Shown here one piece after another: positions 1 through 5,645 of a stretch of 8,571 nucleotides of DNA. Source of the stretch: Clostridia bacterium (lineage in GTDB: Bacteria; Bacillota_A; Clostridia; Lachnospirales; Cellulosilyticaceae); assembly GCA_029239935.1 (NCBI GenBank), contig JARBTY010000127.1:1-8571 (forward strand), written 5' to 3'. The translations under genes were made by a program, and so were the position numbers. Position 1 is the first letter of the stretch, and every line of letters starts with the position of its first letter. The notes under the pieces are model-generated. The model saw only the letters and a program-made list of their open reading frames with translations. It did not search any database and was not told the DNA's origin.

Positions 1-339
1 CTGCTTACAGCTCTAGTATGCCTGTTAAGATTAGGAGTTGATGCAGTGAGCTATGAAAATGCCATAGATACCCTTGTAATAGGCATAAGTGCATTAGCCA
101 TCTTATTGATTTCCTTTTATTATAAGAGAAAAAGCTGGTTTGTACTTTCTACAGTTACATTGGTATTTTTGGTTCTATATATGTCTAAGAGTTTTTGGCT
201 TTCATTGGCTTGGTGGATTTATCTGCTGGTGGCAGGTATCATACTGATTGGTACTGCAGCAGCTAATGAGCGCTTTAAGGGCAAGGACAGCAATCTTGTG
301 AAAAAGATGGGGCGGTGGATGAGTGACTGGTCCTGGTAG
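1..339 (+). CDS. C-terminal part of a multi-spanning membrane protein (5' end outside window)
   Basis: The frame is open from base 1 to the TAG at 337-339, giving 112 residues with no stop, so this is the tail of a longer gene and the GTG at 46 is probably an internal valine codon. The visible part is mostly hydrophobic. Three membrane helices can be drawn, roughly residues 23-41, 46-62 and 67-88, with a short hydrophobic piece at the very start that may end an earlier helix. Positive residues (YYKRKSW) sit between helices, and a charged, tryptophan-rich tail (ERFKGKDSN...WMSDWSW) follows the last helix. The motif FWLSLAWWIYLL followed by a glycine-containing helix and NER resembles the end of large polytopic proteins of Firmicutes labelled as SCO7613 C-terminal-like or DUF2157-like. 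That family name is recalled, not tested. The biochemical role is unknown. Confidence 0.7.
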   Translation: MLTALVCLLRLGVDAVSYENAIDTLVIGISALAILLISFYYKRKSWFVLSTVTLVFLVLYMSKSFWLSLAWWIYLLVAGIILIGTAAANERFKGKDSNLVKKMGRWMSDWSW

Positions 340-369
340 GGCTTAGAAAAGCTTATACAAGCCTAACTT
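338..369. terminator. weak hairpin between convergent genes, possible terminator
   Basis: In the 63-base gap between two convergent genes, AGGGCTT (338-344) can pair with AAGCCT (359-364) with one bulged G. Shorter alternatives such as GCTTAGAAAAGC also exist. On the minus strand GCTT-GTAT-AAGC is followed by TTTT. The stems are short and no clean T-run follows on the plus strand, so this is only a candidate terminator for the flanking genes. Confidence 0.25.
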
Positions 370-402
370 TATAAAGAGCAGTATTTAGATGTTTGAGGCA
401 GA

Positions 403-933
403 TTATATAGTCATACCATAAACATTTGAATAAAGCTCTTTTTTGATATTTAAGAAGTCTTTTGTTTTAATCTTGGTAGGGAAGCTCATAATTTTTAACG
501 GAAGGTGAGTAGAGGTATCCTGCAGTGCAGGCTGCATGTAGCCAAAGTCAGTGAGTTTAAAGCCTAGTCGCTGATAAAAGGTAATCCTTCGTTTGGCAGG
601 GACTGTATTAAGATCTTCCACCTCTAAAATAACAGGTTTTTGATCTAGCTGTAAATAGGCCGGAAGCATCTGAGAACCTATACCTGTACCTCTGGAGTGA
701 CTGGCAACAGCAAAATGTTCAATAAACTTAAAATGCTCAAATTCCCAAGAAGCTATAAAAGATTCTATACGGTTTTCAGGGTTTTTAAAAGTAAAAATGC
801 TATAAAGGGGGTTATCTAAAAGCTGAAGCGCCTTATCGTAGGATCTTCTTTCGCAGGCAGGAAAAGCTTCATTCATTATTTGATAGACCGTTAAAAAGTC
901 TTGTTTTTGCAATAGTTCAAGCTGAGTATTCAT
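403..933 (-). CDS. GNAT-family N-acetyltransferase
   Basis: This is a 176-residue single-domain protein of the usual size for Gcn5-related N-acetyltransferases, which move an acetyl group from acetyl-CoA to an amine. The acetyl-CoA pyrophosphate-binding motif A is clear: a beta strand (EHFAVASH, residues 72-79) leads into RGTGIG at 81-86, matching R/Q-x-x-G-x-G/A. Motif B is visible as FYQRLGF at 119-125, typical of the strand and helix near the C-terminus. A C-terminal extension of about 50 residues (from 127) is less conserved. The ATG start is supported by AGAAGGG, with a short 5-base spacing, and by a good promoter at 999-1027. The gene appears monocistronic and is convergent with the membrane protein gene on its left. 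The substrate cannot be told from sequence; small molecules, antibiotics or protein N-termini are all possible. Confidence 0.88.
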   Translation of the reverse strand: MNTQLELLQKQDFLTVYQIMNEAFPACERRSYDKALQLLDNPLYSIFTFKNPENRIESFIASWEFEHFKFIEHFAVASHSRGTGIGSQMLPAYLQLDQKPVILEVEDLNTVPAKRRITFYQRLGFKLTDFGYMQPALQDTSTHLPLKIMSFPTKIKTKDFLNIKKELYSNVYGMTI

Positions 934-998
934 AGGAACCCTTCTTTCTCTGTGAGTCTATAAAGAAGCCTAAAAGTTTACATAAGTTTATCCGTTTA

Positions 999-1027
999 AT
1001 TATATCAAAATAACAGGATTAAATCAA
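999..1027 (-). promoter_or_regulatory. sigma-A-type promoter of the GNAT gene
   Basis: Read on the minus strand, TTGATT (1022-1027) is followed after exactly 17 bases by a perfect TATAAT (999-1004). The -10 lies 65 bases upstream of the acetyltransferase ATG, leaving a leader of about 58 bases. Confidence 0.7.
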
Positions 1028-1074
1028 ATTGCAGGAGTAAATGATACTTTATAATGACAAATGCAAAAGAATAG

Positions 1075-1095
1075 CCTATAGTTAATTTATATAGG
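1075..1095. repeat. inverted repeat CCTATA-9-TATAGG
   Basis: CCTATA (1075-1080) and TATAGG (1090-1095) form a 6-bp inverted repeat around a 9-base spacer, about 60 bases upstream of the response-regulator -35. The geometry would suit a dimeric regulator bound upstream of the promoter. In DNA this A/T-rich it may also be chance. Confidence 0.25.
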
Positions 1096-1154
1096 ATATT
1101 ATTTTGTATATTATCATTAATAACATGTTTGAAGAGGTCGGAAAATTATACATA

Positions 1155-1184
1155 TTGACAAAATTTGAATTTAATGATAATAAT
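1155..1184 (+). promoter_or_regulatory. sigma-A-type promoter of the response-regulator gene
   Basis: A perfect -35 TTGACA (1155-1160) is followed by an A/T-rich run with several overlapping -10 candidates. AATAAT (1179-1184) has an 18-base spacer, GATAAT (1176-1181) has 15, and a perfect TATAAT (1185-1190) is too far away at 24. The 18-base option is preferred. The predicted leader to the GTG start at 1274 is about 80 bases. Confidence 0.55.
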
Positions 1185-1189
1185 TATAA
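1175..1189. promoter_or_regulatory. Fur/PerR-type operator candidate over the -10 region
   Basis: TGATAAT-A-ATTATAA is a 7-1-7 inverted repeat. It differs at one position from the Bacillus Fur consensus (TGATAATnATTATCA) and at one position from the PerR consensus (TTATAATnATTATAA). It overlaps the -10 of the promoter at 1155-1184, where a bound repressor would block RNA polymerase. Iron or peroxide control of the regulator gene behind it is therefore plausible, but such A/T-only sites also arise by chance. Confidence 0.45.
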
Positions 1190-1273
1190 TATAAAATTAA
1201 ATATAAAATGACTTTAATATGAAAAATTTTAGAGCAATGGATGAGAAGGTTTATTTAAAAGGGGGATTTAGAA

Positions 1274-2044
1274 GTGATTAGATTGGTTATTGTAGACGAT
1301 GAAAAGGTGATAAGAGATAGTCTGTCATCAATGATTAATTGGGGGGAGCATCGAATCGAAGTGGTAGGGTTTGCAAAGGATGGAGAGCAGGCCTTGGAGG
1401 TGTGCAGACAGGTAAAACCTCATCTTGTACTTACTGATATAAGTATGCCAAAGATGAATGGCACTCAGCTTTTGCACAGCTTAAAGCAAGAGATGCCACA
1501 GACAAAAATCATTATAATGAGTGGTTATGATGAATTTTCTTATGGGCAGCAAGCGATTAAATATGGAGCTTTAGATTACCTTATTAAACCTATTATTACA
1601 TTAGAACTAGAAAGAGTCATCATAAGAGTCAAACATATTCTTGAACAGGAACTATTTGGTGAACTGCTGTACATCAAACATTATCAGGAATTAGAGGACC
1701 TTATGGAGCCTTATTTTAATGCGGTAAGAATGGGGATTGAAAAGGATGCAGAACAGCATTTACAGGCTGTTATCAGTCATCTAGATGAAACAAATATGCT
1801 GTTAAAAAATTATAAAAAAGTTATGGGATATATTCTGGCGAGGCTAGAAAAAATGATGGAGATGGATGGATACCTTCTAAAAGATGCGCAGATAGAAAAA
1901 TATAATAATAGGCAGACGGGGCTGATTCTGCTCACTTCAAAAGGAGAATTAGCGGAATGGCTGCATCTTTTAAGCCAGGAGATCTGCAAGTGGCTCCAAA
2001 GGGGAAGTGAGGGCATAGTAACAAAGCCAGCATTAATACAATAG
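1274..2044 (+). CDS. YesN-type response regulator lacking its AraC DNA-binding domain
   Basis: The 256-residue product begins with a complete receiver domain (residues 1-120): acidic pair D8-D9, phosphoacceptor D55 in LTDISMP, S83, and K105 in LIKP. The stretch INWGEHRIEVVGFAKDGEQA (21-40) is characteristic of YesN/AraC-type regulators of Firmicutes, which usually act on carbohydrate-uptake or cell-envelope genes with a membrane kinase. Residues from about 121 to 245 form the helical linker of this family. The protein ends at GIVTKPALIQ, where the family normally begins its last segment (an IV-KA-like helix followed by two AraC helix-turn-helix motifs); the DNA-binding domain is absent. No AraC-like sequence is found in the other frames up to 2135. 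GTG is chosen as the start because GGGGG lies 8 bases upstream and the receiver begins at once. No partner kinase is adjacent. It may be a degraded gene or a DNA-independent receiver protein. Confidence 0.85.
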   Translation: MIRLVIVDDEKVIRDSLSSMINWGEHRIEVVGFAKDGEQALEVCRQVKPHLVLTDISMPKMNGTQLLHSLKQEMPQTKIIIMSGYDEFSYGQQAIKYGALDYLIKPIITLELERVIIRVKHILEQELFGELLYIKHYQELEDLMEPYFNAVRMGIEKDAEQHLQAVISHLDETNMLLKNYKKVMGYILARLEKMMEMDGYLLKDAQIEKYNNRQTGLILLTSKGELAEWLHLLSQEICKWLQRGSEGIVTKPALIQ

Positions 2045-2058
2045 TTTAGGAGTAGTAT

Positions 2059-2112
2059 ATGAAAGTTGCATATGATAAAAATCAGGGGGACGATGGAGGA
2101 CGGATTGAATAA
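2059..2112 (+). CDS. possible 17-codon microORF between regulator and MmcQ gene
   Basis: An ATG at 2059, preceded by AGGAG at 2049-2053, opens a 17-codon frame (MKVAYDKNQGDDGGRIE) ending in TAA at 2110-2112. A second small frame starts at the ATG at 2093, behind AGGGGG, and runs 20 codons into the start of the next gene. Neither resembles a known peptide. They may be spurious, since the region is rich in G-runs, or may help ribosomes move along the transcript. Confidence 0.2.
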   Translation: MKVAYDKNQGDDGGRIE

Positions 2113-2135
2113 TGTAAAGAATGGGGGAATAAAGC

Positions 2136-2498
2136 ATGAAATATATGTGGCTTGATGAGTATTGTCTTTCGAAGATAGGAACTGACAAGGATTTCAAGGA
2201 GGAGTGGCAGGCAACCAGATACATGCTGAGGGGAAAGATGTTTGCGATGCAAGGGGGGGATAAAGAAGGAAAAGCAATTATTACGCTTAAATTAGATCCT
2301 CTTTATGGTCAACTTTTGAGACAAAATTACAAAGATATTATTCCAGGATACTATATGAATAAGGAGCACTGGAATTCTTTGTATCTAGATGGGGAAGTAC
2401 CGGATGAAATTCTAAAGGATATGATAGACAAGTCCCACCAGCTTATTTTAAATGGTTTACCCAAAAAGATACAAAAAGAAATACTAGAAAAAGAGTAG
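2136..2498 (+). CDS. MmcQ/YjbR family protein
   Basis: The 120-residue product matches the MmcQ/YjbR (DUF419) family in length and signature. It has an N-terminal part with KEEWQATRYMLRGKMFAM (21-38), a lysine-containing strand (TLKLDP, 50-55), and the hallmark PGYYMNKEHWNSLYLDG (70-86), followed by VPDEILKDM and a C-terminal helix ending in LPKKIQKEIL. The family adopts a CyaY-like/double-wing fold, is often annotated as DNA-binding, and has no firmly established biochemical role. The ATG is supported by GGGGGA at a suitable distance. It lies 91 bases behind the truncated response regulator on the same strand with no terminator between, so it may share that transcript and the Fur/PerR-like control. 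No clear terminator follows it; the next element is the tRNA promoter. Confidence 0.9.
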   Translation: MKYMWLDEYCLSKIGTDKDFKEEWQATRYMLRGKMFAMQGGDKEGKAIITLKLDPLYGQLLRQNYKDIIPGYYMNKEHWNSLYLDGEVPDEILKDMIDKSHQLILNGLPKKIQKEILEKE

Positions 2499-2520
2499 TT
2501 TAAGCTGGAAAAAGGGTAAT

Positions 2521-2572
2521 ATTAAAAAAAATAAAAAAAAAGTTTGAAAAAAGTGCCGAATGATTATATAAT
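2521..2572 (+). promoter_or_regulatory. tRNA promoter with A-tract UP-like element
   Basis: TTGAAA (2544-2549) and a perfect TATAAT (2567-2572) are separated by exactly 17 bases, and the -10 ends 20 bases before the tRNA. Immediately upstream of the -35, bases 2523-2541 consist of two long A-tracts broken by one T. This is the position of UP elements that bind the RNA polymerase alpha C-terminal domain and boost stable-RNA promoters. Confidence 0.75.
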
Positions 2573-2592
2573 ATGTTATGGAAACAAACTGA

Positions 2593-2665
2593 TGAGTTGT
2601 CGCCAAGCGGTAAGGCACTGGACTCTGACTCCAGCACTTCGAAGGTTCGAATCCTTCCAGCTCAG
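2593..2665 (+). tRNA. tRNA-Gln (anticodon CTG)
   Basis: A full cloverleaf folds. The acceptor stem is TGAGTTG (2593-2599) with CAGCTCA (2658-2664), including one G-T pair, and the discriminator base is G2665. The D-stem is GCC/GGC with the AAGCGGTAA loop. The anticodon stem CTGGA/TCCAG encloses loop CTCTGAC with anticodon CTG at 2625-2627, which reads CAG (Gln). The T-stem GAAGG/CCTTC encloses TTCGAAT. The U1-A72 closing pair and the overall sequence are typical of bacterial tRNA-Gln. The variable region (2635-2640) has six bases, one more than in many Gln tRNAs. CCA is not encoded (TCA follows the discriminator), so it must be added after transcription. The gene stands alone between its own promoter and terminator. 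Confidence 0.96.
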
Positions 2666-2667
2666 TC

Positions 2668-2721
2668 AAAAAAAGTGGTGTAATAAAGATGTAAGTTAAT
2701 CTTTATTACACCACTTTTTTT
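2668..2721. terminator. intrinsic terminator of the tRNA gene
   Basis: A 23-bp perfect inverted repeat (2668-2690 with 2699-2721) encloses an 8-base loop. The core stem AGTGGTGTAATAAAGAT is flanked by seven A on the left and seven T on the right, so the A/T flanks extend the stem and supply the T-run. It begins three bases after the tRNA. Its symmetry means it could also stop transcription arriving on the minus strand. Confidence 0.9.
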
Positions 2722-2872
2722 ATTTTATAGTGCCAATAGATAATAGTTGTGCTTTTGGCATGCAACATAATGACTTATGAGACTACTAGGAGGACAATAT
2801 CTAACTTATAATTCAAGCATAAGATATTTTTAGGAAGGTGTTGACTATGAAACTTAAAGGAGATATACGTGA
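2722..2872 (+). promoter_or_regulatory. leader region of the chemoreceptor gene
   Basis: No convincing promoter was found. A perfect TATAAT at 2807-2812 lacks a recognisable -35, and no sigma-D (flagellar) TAAA-N15-GCCGATAT pattern is present. A TGCCAA...TTGGCA inverted repeat (2731-2736 and 2755-2760) and an imperfect hairpin (AATATCT at 2796-2802 with ATAAGATATT at 2819-2828) are visible. An AGGAGG at 2788-2793 has no start codon within range. The pattern does not match a c-di-GMP riboswitch, which often precedes chemotaxis genes in Clostridia. Confidence 0.35.
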
Positions 2873-2876
2873 ATGA
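2847..2876 (+). CDS. 9-codon leader ORF coupled to the chemoreceptor gene
   Basis: ATG at 2847 opens MKLKGDIRE and ends at TGA 2874-2876, overlapping the chemoreceptor ATG in an ATGA junction. It has its own Shine-Dalgarno, AGGAAGG at 2832-2838, 8 bases upstream. The Shine-Dalgarno of the chemoreceptor (AAAGGAG, 2856-2862) lies inside this small frame. The layout suggests translational coupling, in which a ribosome finishing the leader restarts at the main gene, or competition between the two sites. Expression of the peptide itself is unproven. Confidence 0.4.
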   Translation: MKLKGDIRE

Positions 2877-4885
2877 AAAGTATTAAGGGGCAGCTTTTGA
2901 TTGCGACAGAACTAGTTATTTTAACTATTATTATTGGATTAAGCAGTCTAGCTTTAAATATATCATCCAAGGCTTTGACTAGTACAGCGAATACCACTAT
3001 GGCAGCCATAGTGCAGCAAGCTACAAAAGTTGTGGAAAGCCGCGCTCATGAACAGCTTAAAATTGTAAAAATGATAGCAGAAAAGGCTAATATATCAAAC
3101 AGTGATGTTTCTATTGACTACAAACTCGCATCTCTTCAAGGAGATGTATCCCGTCAGAAATATATAAAAGTAGGAATAGCTGATTTAAATGGGGATATCA
3201 AGTTTAGCAATGCAACTTCGGCTAATGTTTCTGATAGAGAGTACTTCAAAAGAGCTCTTGCGGGTGAGAGTGTTATTTCTGACCCTTTAATGAGCAAAGC
3301 AGAAAATAAAATAGTTGTTGTTTACGCAGTACCTATAAAACAAGATAATAAGGTCATAGGCGTATTAACTGCCACAAAAGAAGGAAGTGAAATCAGTTCT
3401 ATAGTAGATGACATAACCTTTGGAAATACTGGCAAAGCTTTTATGCTGGCTAATACAGGCGTGAAAATAGCACATTATAATAATGAGTTAGTTATGAATA
3501 TGGATAATGATTTTGAAAATATTAAACAAGACAGCAATCTAAAAGATCTGGTTGCTTTAGAAGAGAAAATGGTTAAAGGTGAGATTGGCTCTGGATTTTA
3601 TCGTTATAAAGGAGCGGACAAATTTCTGGCGTTTGCTCCTGTGCCAGGAACGACTTGGTCCTTAGCTGTTGTTGTAGAGGAAGCTGAAGTGTTTTCAGAA
3701 CTTATTTTTCTTAAGAAAGCTATTAGTATTATAGCACTGCTCTTTATGTTGGTATCGGCGGCCGTTGTATACTTCATTTCAAATACTTTGGCTAAACGGA
3801 TAAAAACAGCAACGCATTATATTGTACCTATGGGAGAAGGAGATTTTTCACAGGCTATAGCTCCTAAACATCTCAACATGAAAGACGAAATAGGACAAAT
3901 GATCCAAGCAGTTAATACGATGCAACAGTCTATAGGACAAATGTTTTCAGCCGTCATAGAGAATTCTAATAAAATTGACTTAGATGCACAAAGTCTTTCT
4001 GCGGTATCCGAAGAGATGAATAGTTCTTCGAATGCAGTGACAACCTCAATACAAGAAGTTACTAAGGGAGCAACAACACAGGCAGAAGCCCTTACAGCTA
4101 TCACAGAGGGATTAAATGATTTTTCAGATAATCTTGAACATATTATTAAAGATATTCAGGTAGTTGATGAAAGCTCCAATCATATTATGAAGCTTTCAGG
4201 AGAGAGTACTGAAAAAGTCCAGCATCTAGCTGAGTCGGTAACAGATACAAATCAATTATTCAAAAATTTTGAGGCAAATATCATAGAACTAGATAAAAAT
4301 ATAAGTAAAATCAATGAGATAACAAATCTTATCAATGCCCTATCTAATCAGACCAATTTATTGGCACTTAATGCAGCTATTGAAGCAGCCAGGGCTGGAG
4401 AGGCGGGGAGAGGTTTTTCAGTTGTCGCAGATGAAATACGGAAGCTAGCGGAGCAGTCAAAAAATTCTTCTGAAAATATAGCAGTTTTAATTACAGCGAT
4501 TTCTTCTGAAAATGAACTAATGATTGAAAAGGCCCAAGAGGTGAGCAGAGAATTTGCGAATCAAACAACTGTTATTGATATGACATTATTATCTTTTAAC
4601 GAAATTACTTCGGCAATTAAACAGACCATTCCTCAGATAGGTAATATTAATACAGCAGCAGAAAATATTAATACTCAAAAGAATAATATCGTTACGCAAG
4701 TAGAGAATATAGCGGCCATATCAGAACAAACAGCAGCCTCTTCGGAGGAGATTAACGCCTCTTCGGAGGAATTATCCAGTGCATCTGAAGAAGTCGCCTC
4801 TTCGGCGGCACAGCTTAGCAGCAGAACAGAAGAAATGATAGTGCAAGTGAAGAGATTCAAGTTAGATAAAATCAATACGCTATAA
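2873..4885 (+). CDS. methyl-accepting chemotaxis protein with dCache-type sensor
   Basis: The 670-residue product is a membrane chemoreceptor that would control CheA kinase and hence flagellar rotation. TM1 spans about residues 7-29. An extracellular sensor of about 250 residues follows, with Cache-type landmarks ([13 protein letters not shown] at 120-132, VVVYAVPIK near 148-156, GNTGKAFML at 184-192). TM2 is about 283-304, then HAMP (about 305-357) and a long coiled-coil signalling domain to about 660. The conserved hairpin tip is intact: [20 protein letters not shown] (492-511), then [18 protein letters not shown] (512-529). SSEE/ASSEE heptads near 622-640 fit adaptation (methylation/deamidation) sites. 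There is no C-terminal pentapeptide tether for CheR/CheB. The dCache amino-acid motif is not evident, so no ligand is proposed. The ATG has AAAGGAG 10 bases upstream. No other chemotaxis gene is in the window, so it is an orphan receptor. Confidence 0.95.
   Translation: MKSIKGQLLIATELVILTIIIGLSSLALNISSKALTSTANTTMAAIVQQATKVVESRAHEQLKIVKMIAEKANISNSDVSIDYKLASLQGDVSRQKYIKVGIADLNGDIKFSNATSANVSDREYFKRALAGESVISDPLMSKAENKIVVVYAVPIKQDNKVIGVLTATKEGSEISSIVDDITFGNTGKAFMLANTGVKIAHYNNELVMNMDNDFENIKQDSNLKDLVALEEKMVKGEIGSGFYRYKGADKFLAFAPVPGTTWSLAVVVEEAEVFSELIFLKKAISIIALLFMLVSAAVVYFISNTLAKRIKTATHYIVPMGEGDFSQAIAPKHLNMKDEIGQMIQAVNTMQQSIGQMFSAVIENSNKIDLDAQSLSAVSEEMNSSSNAVTTSIQEVTKGATTQAEALTAITEGLNDFSDNLEHIIKDIQVVDESSNHIMKLSGESTEKVQHLAESVTDTNQLFKNFEANIIELDKNISKINEITNLINALSNQTNLLALNAAIEAARAGEAGRGFSVVADEIRKLAEQSKNSSENIAVLITAISSENELMIEKAQEVSREFANQTTVIDMTLLSFNEITSAIKQTIPQIGNINTAAENINTQKNNIVTQVENIAAISEQTAASSEEINASSEELSSASEEVASSAAQLSSRTEEMIVQVKRFKLDKINTL
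4736..4809 (+). repeat. short in-frame repeats in the methylation helix
   Basis: GCCTCTTCGGAGGA occurs at 4736-4749 and 4757-4770 (21 bases, one heptad, apart) and a variant GCCTCTTCGGCGGC at 4796-4809. They encode AS-SEE-type steps of the chemoreceptor coiled coil. Identical codons suggest recent internal duplication or gene conversion within the helix, with the heptad register kept. Confidence 0.5.
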
Positions 4886-4886
4886 A

Positions 4887-4925
4887 AAAACTTTGTAATT
4901 GAAGGACCTTCAATTACAAAGTTTT
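4887..4925. terminator. bidirectional terminator between convergent genes
   Basis: A 19-bp perfect inverted repeat (4887-4905 with 4907-4925) is centred on A4906, so the inner pairs form the loop. It reads AAAACTTTG...CAAAGTTTT with T-runs on both strands. It lies directly after the chemoreceptor stop and overlaps by two bases the stop codon (4924-4926) of the opposing response-regulator gene, so one element can end both transcripts. Confidence 0.9.
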
Positions 4926-5568
4926 ATACAAGGTGATTTTTAATGGCATAGACCGCCAGCTGAGTACGATGTTTGAGCTGAAGTTTTGAAATAATTTCTG
5001 TGATTGTATTTTTTACTGTTCCTTCTGCTATAAAAAGAGCTGCACCTATCTCTTTATTGTCTTTGCCTTCAACGAGAAGACTAATAATTTTAAGATCTCT
5101 TTCGGAGAGAGATACCTCTATACCTTCAATATTTAGAACTTTGCCTTGTAGCTTATCCATATTGAGGGAGTGGGTATTGAAAAAATCTTTATGTATAATA
5201 CTGAGTCCCAAAAAAGTACTTTTTATGGAAAGGATTAGTTCCTCAGATCCTATATTTTTCAAAATATAACCATCAGCGCCGCATTTGATAGCTTCAGAAG
5301 CATCTTCTTGATCATTTGAGGCAGTAAGAATTAATATTTTGATCGAAGGATATTTCTCTTTTATAAGTTTTGTAGCTTCTATACCAGTGCAAACAGGCAT
5401 AAAAAGATCCATCAGAATAATGTCAGGATTGATTTTATTACAAAGTTCATAGGCTTCAAGGCCATTAACAGCAGTAGCAGCAACACTTATATCACTATTG
5501 TTTTCAATGATATTTTTAAAGCTTTCTCGCAGAAGCTTTTGATCGTCTACAATCATAATACGTATCAT
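4924..5568 (-). CDS. NarL/FixJ-family response regulator (REC + LuxR HTH)
   Basis: The 214-residue product has the standard size and order of the family. The N-terminal receiver (1-120) carries D8-D9, phosphoacceptor D54 in LMDLFMP, T82 and K104, so it should be phosphorylatable. A linker (about 121-150) leads to a LuxR-type helix-turn-helix (about 151-213): LSERDLKIISLLVEGKDNKEIG, then IAEGTVKNTITEIISKLQLKHRTQLAVYA; the residue after TVK is N instead of the usual H. Phosphorylation in such proteins promotes dimerisation and promoter binding. The ATG is supported by GAGGTT at 5575-5580. The receiver-only gene lies 77 bases upstream on the same strand, suggesting one operon. Its likely kinase is the divergent hybrid kinase at 6298, although that enzyme carries its own receiver. 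Target genes are unknown. Confidence 0.95.
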   Translation of the reverse strand: MIRIMIVDDQKLLRESFKNIIENNSDISVAATAVNGLEAYELCNKINPDIILMDLFMPVCTGIEATKLIKEKYPSIKILILTASNDQEDASEAIKCGADGYILKNIGSEELILSIKSTFLGLSIIHKDFFNTHSLNMDKLQGKVLNIEGIEVSLSERDLKIISLLVEGKDNKEIGAALFIAEGTVKNTITEIISKLQLKHRTQLAVYAIKNHLV

Positions 5569-5625
5569 TAAAATAACCTCGCTTTATTAAAACAAATTTA
5601 GATAAATCATATAAGATATAGGTAA

Positions 5626-5631
5626 ATTATA
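5626..5631 (-). promoter_or_regulatory. possible internal -10 before the LuxR-type regulator
   Basis: A perfect TATAAT on the minus strand lies in the 77-base gap between the receiver-only gene and the LuxR-type regulator. The hexamer 17 bases upstream (TTTATT) is a poor -35. It could give the regulator some independent transcription, but in DNA this A/T-rich the match alone is weak. Confidence 0.25.
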
Positions 5632-5645
5632 ACATTTTATACCCT

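Larger units (their letters stand above)
934..1273. other. 340-base divergent intergenic region
   Basis: This gene-free stretch separates the GNAT gene (-) from the response-regulator gene (+). It holds a minus-strand promoter at 999-1027, a plus-strand promoter at 1155-1184, a Fur/PerR-like box at 1175-1189, and an imperfectly spaced inverted repeat CCTATA-9-TATAGG at 1075-1095. It is very A/T-rich. No ORF of convincing quality, RNA gene or recognised riboswitch was seen in it. Confidence 0.6.

Noticed and set aside
46..339. GTG at 46 as the true start of the first protein
   Set aside because: The frame is open and hydrophobic to the left edge and no ribosome site lies at a fitting distance, so the gene most likely begins outside the window.
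2484..2669. A 61-residue minus-strand frame beginning MTELEGFEPSK
   Set aside because: It is the reverse complement of the tRNA-Gln gene and its promoter; the LEGFEPS string is a well-known artefact of translating tRNA genes backwards.
2593..2721. tRNA-associated integration (attachment) site
   Set aside because: No repeat of the tRNA 3' end, integrase or phage gene is present in the window.
2788..2793. AGGAGG as the ribosome site of a small gene upstream of the chemoreceptor
   Set aside because: No ATG, GTG or TTG follows within normal spacing, so no gene can be assigned to it.
2722..2872. c-di-GMP riboswitch ahead of the chemoreceptor
   Set aside because: The conserved core sequences of the known c-di-GMP classes are not visible in this leader.
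3817..4104. Minus-strand open frames within the chemoreceptor (also 4675-4875)
   Set aside because: They are antisense shadows of a well-supported gene and have low-complexity, Ser/Ala/Cys-rich products with no family features.
5000..5269. An 89-residue plus-strand frame opposite the LuxR-type regulator
   Set aside because: It is antisense to a clear response-regulator gene, with no family resemblance.
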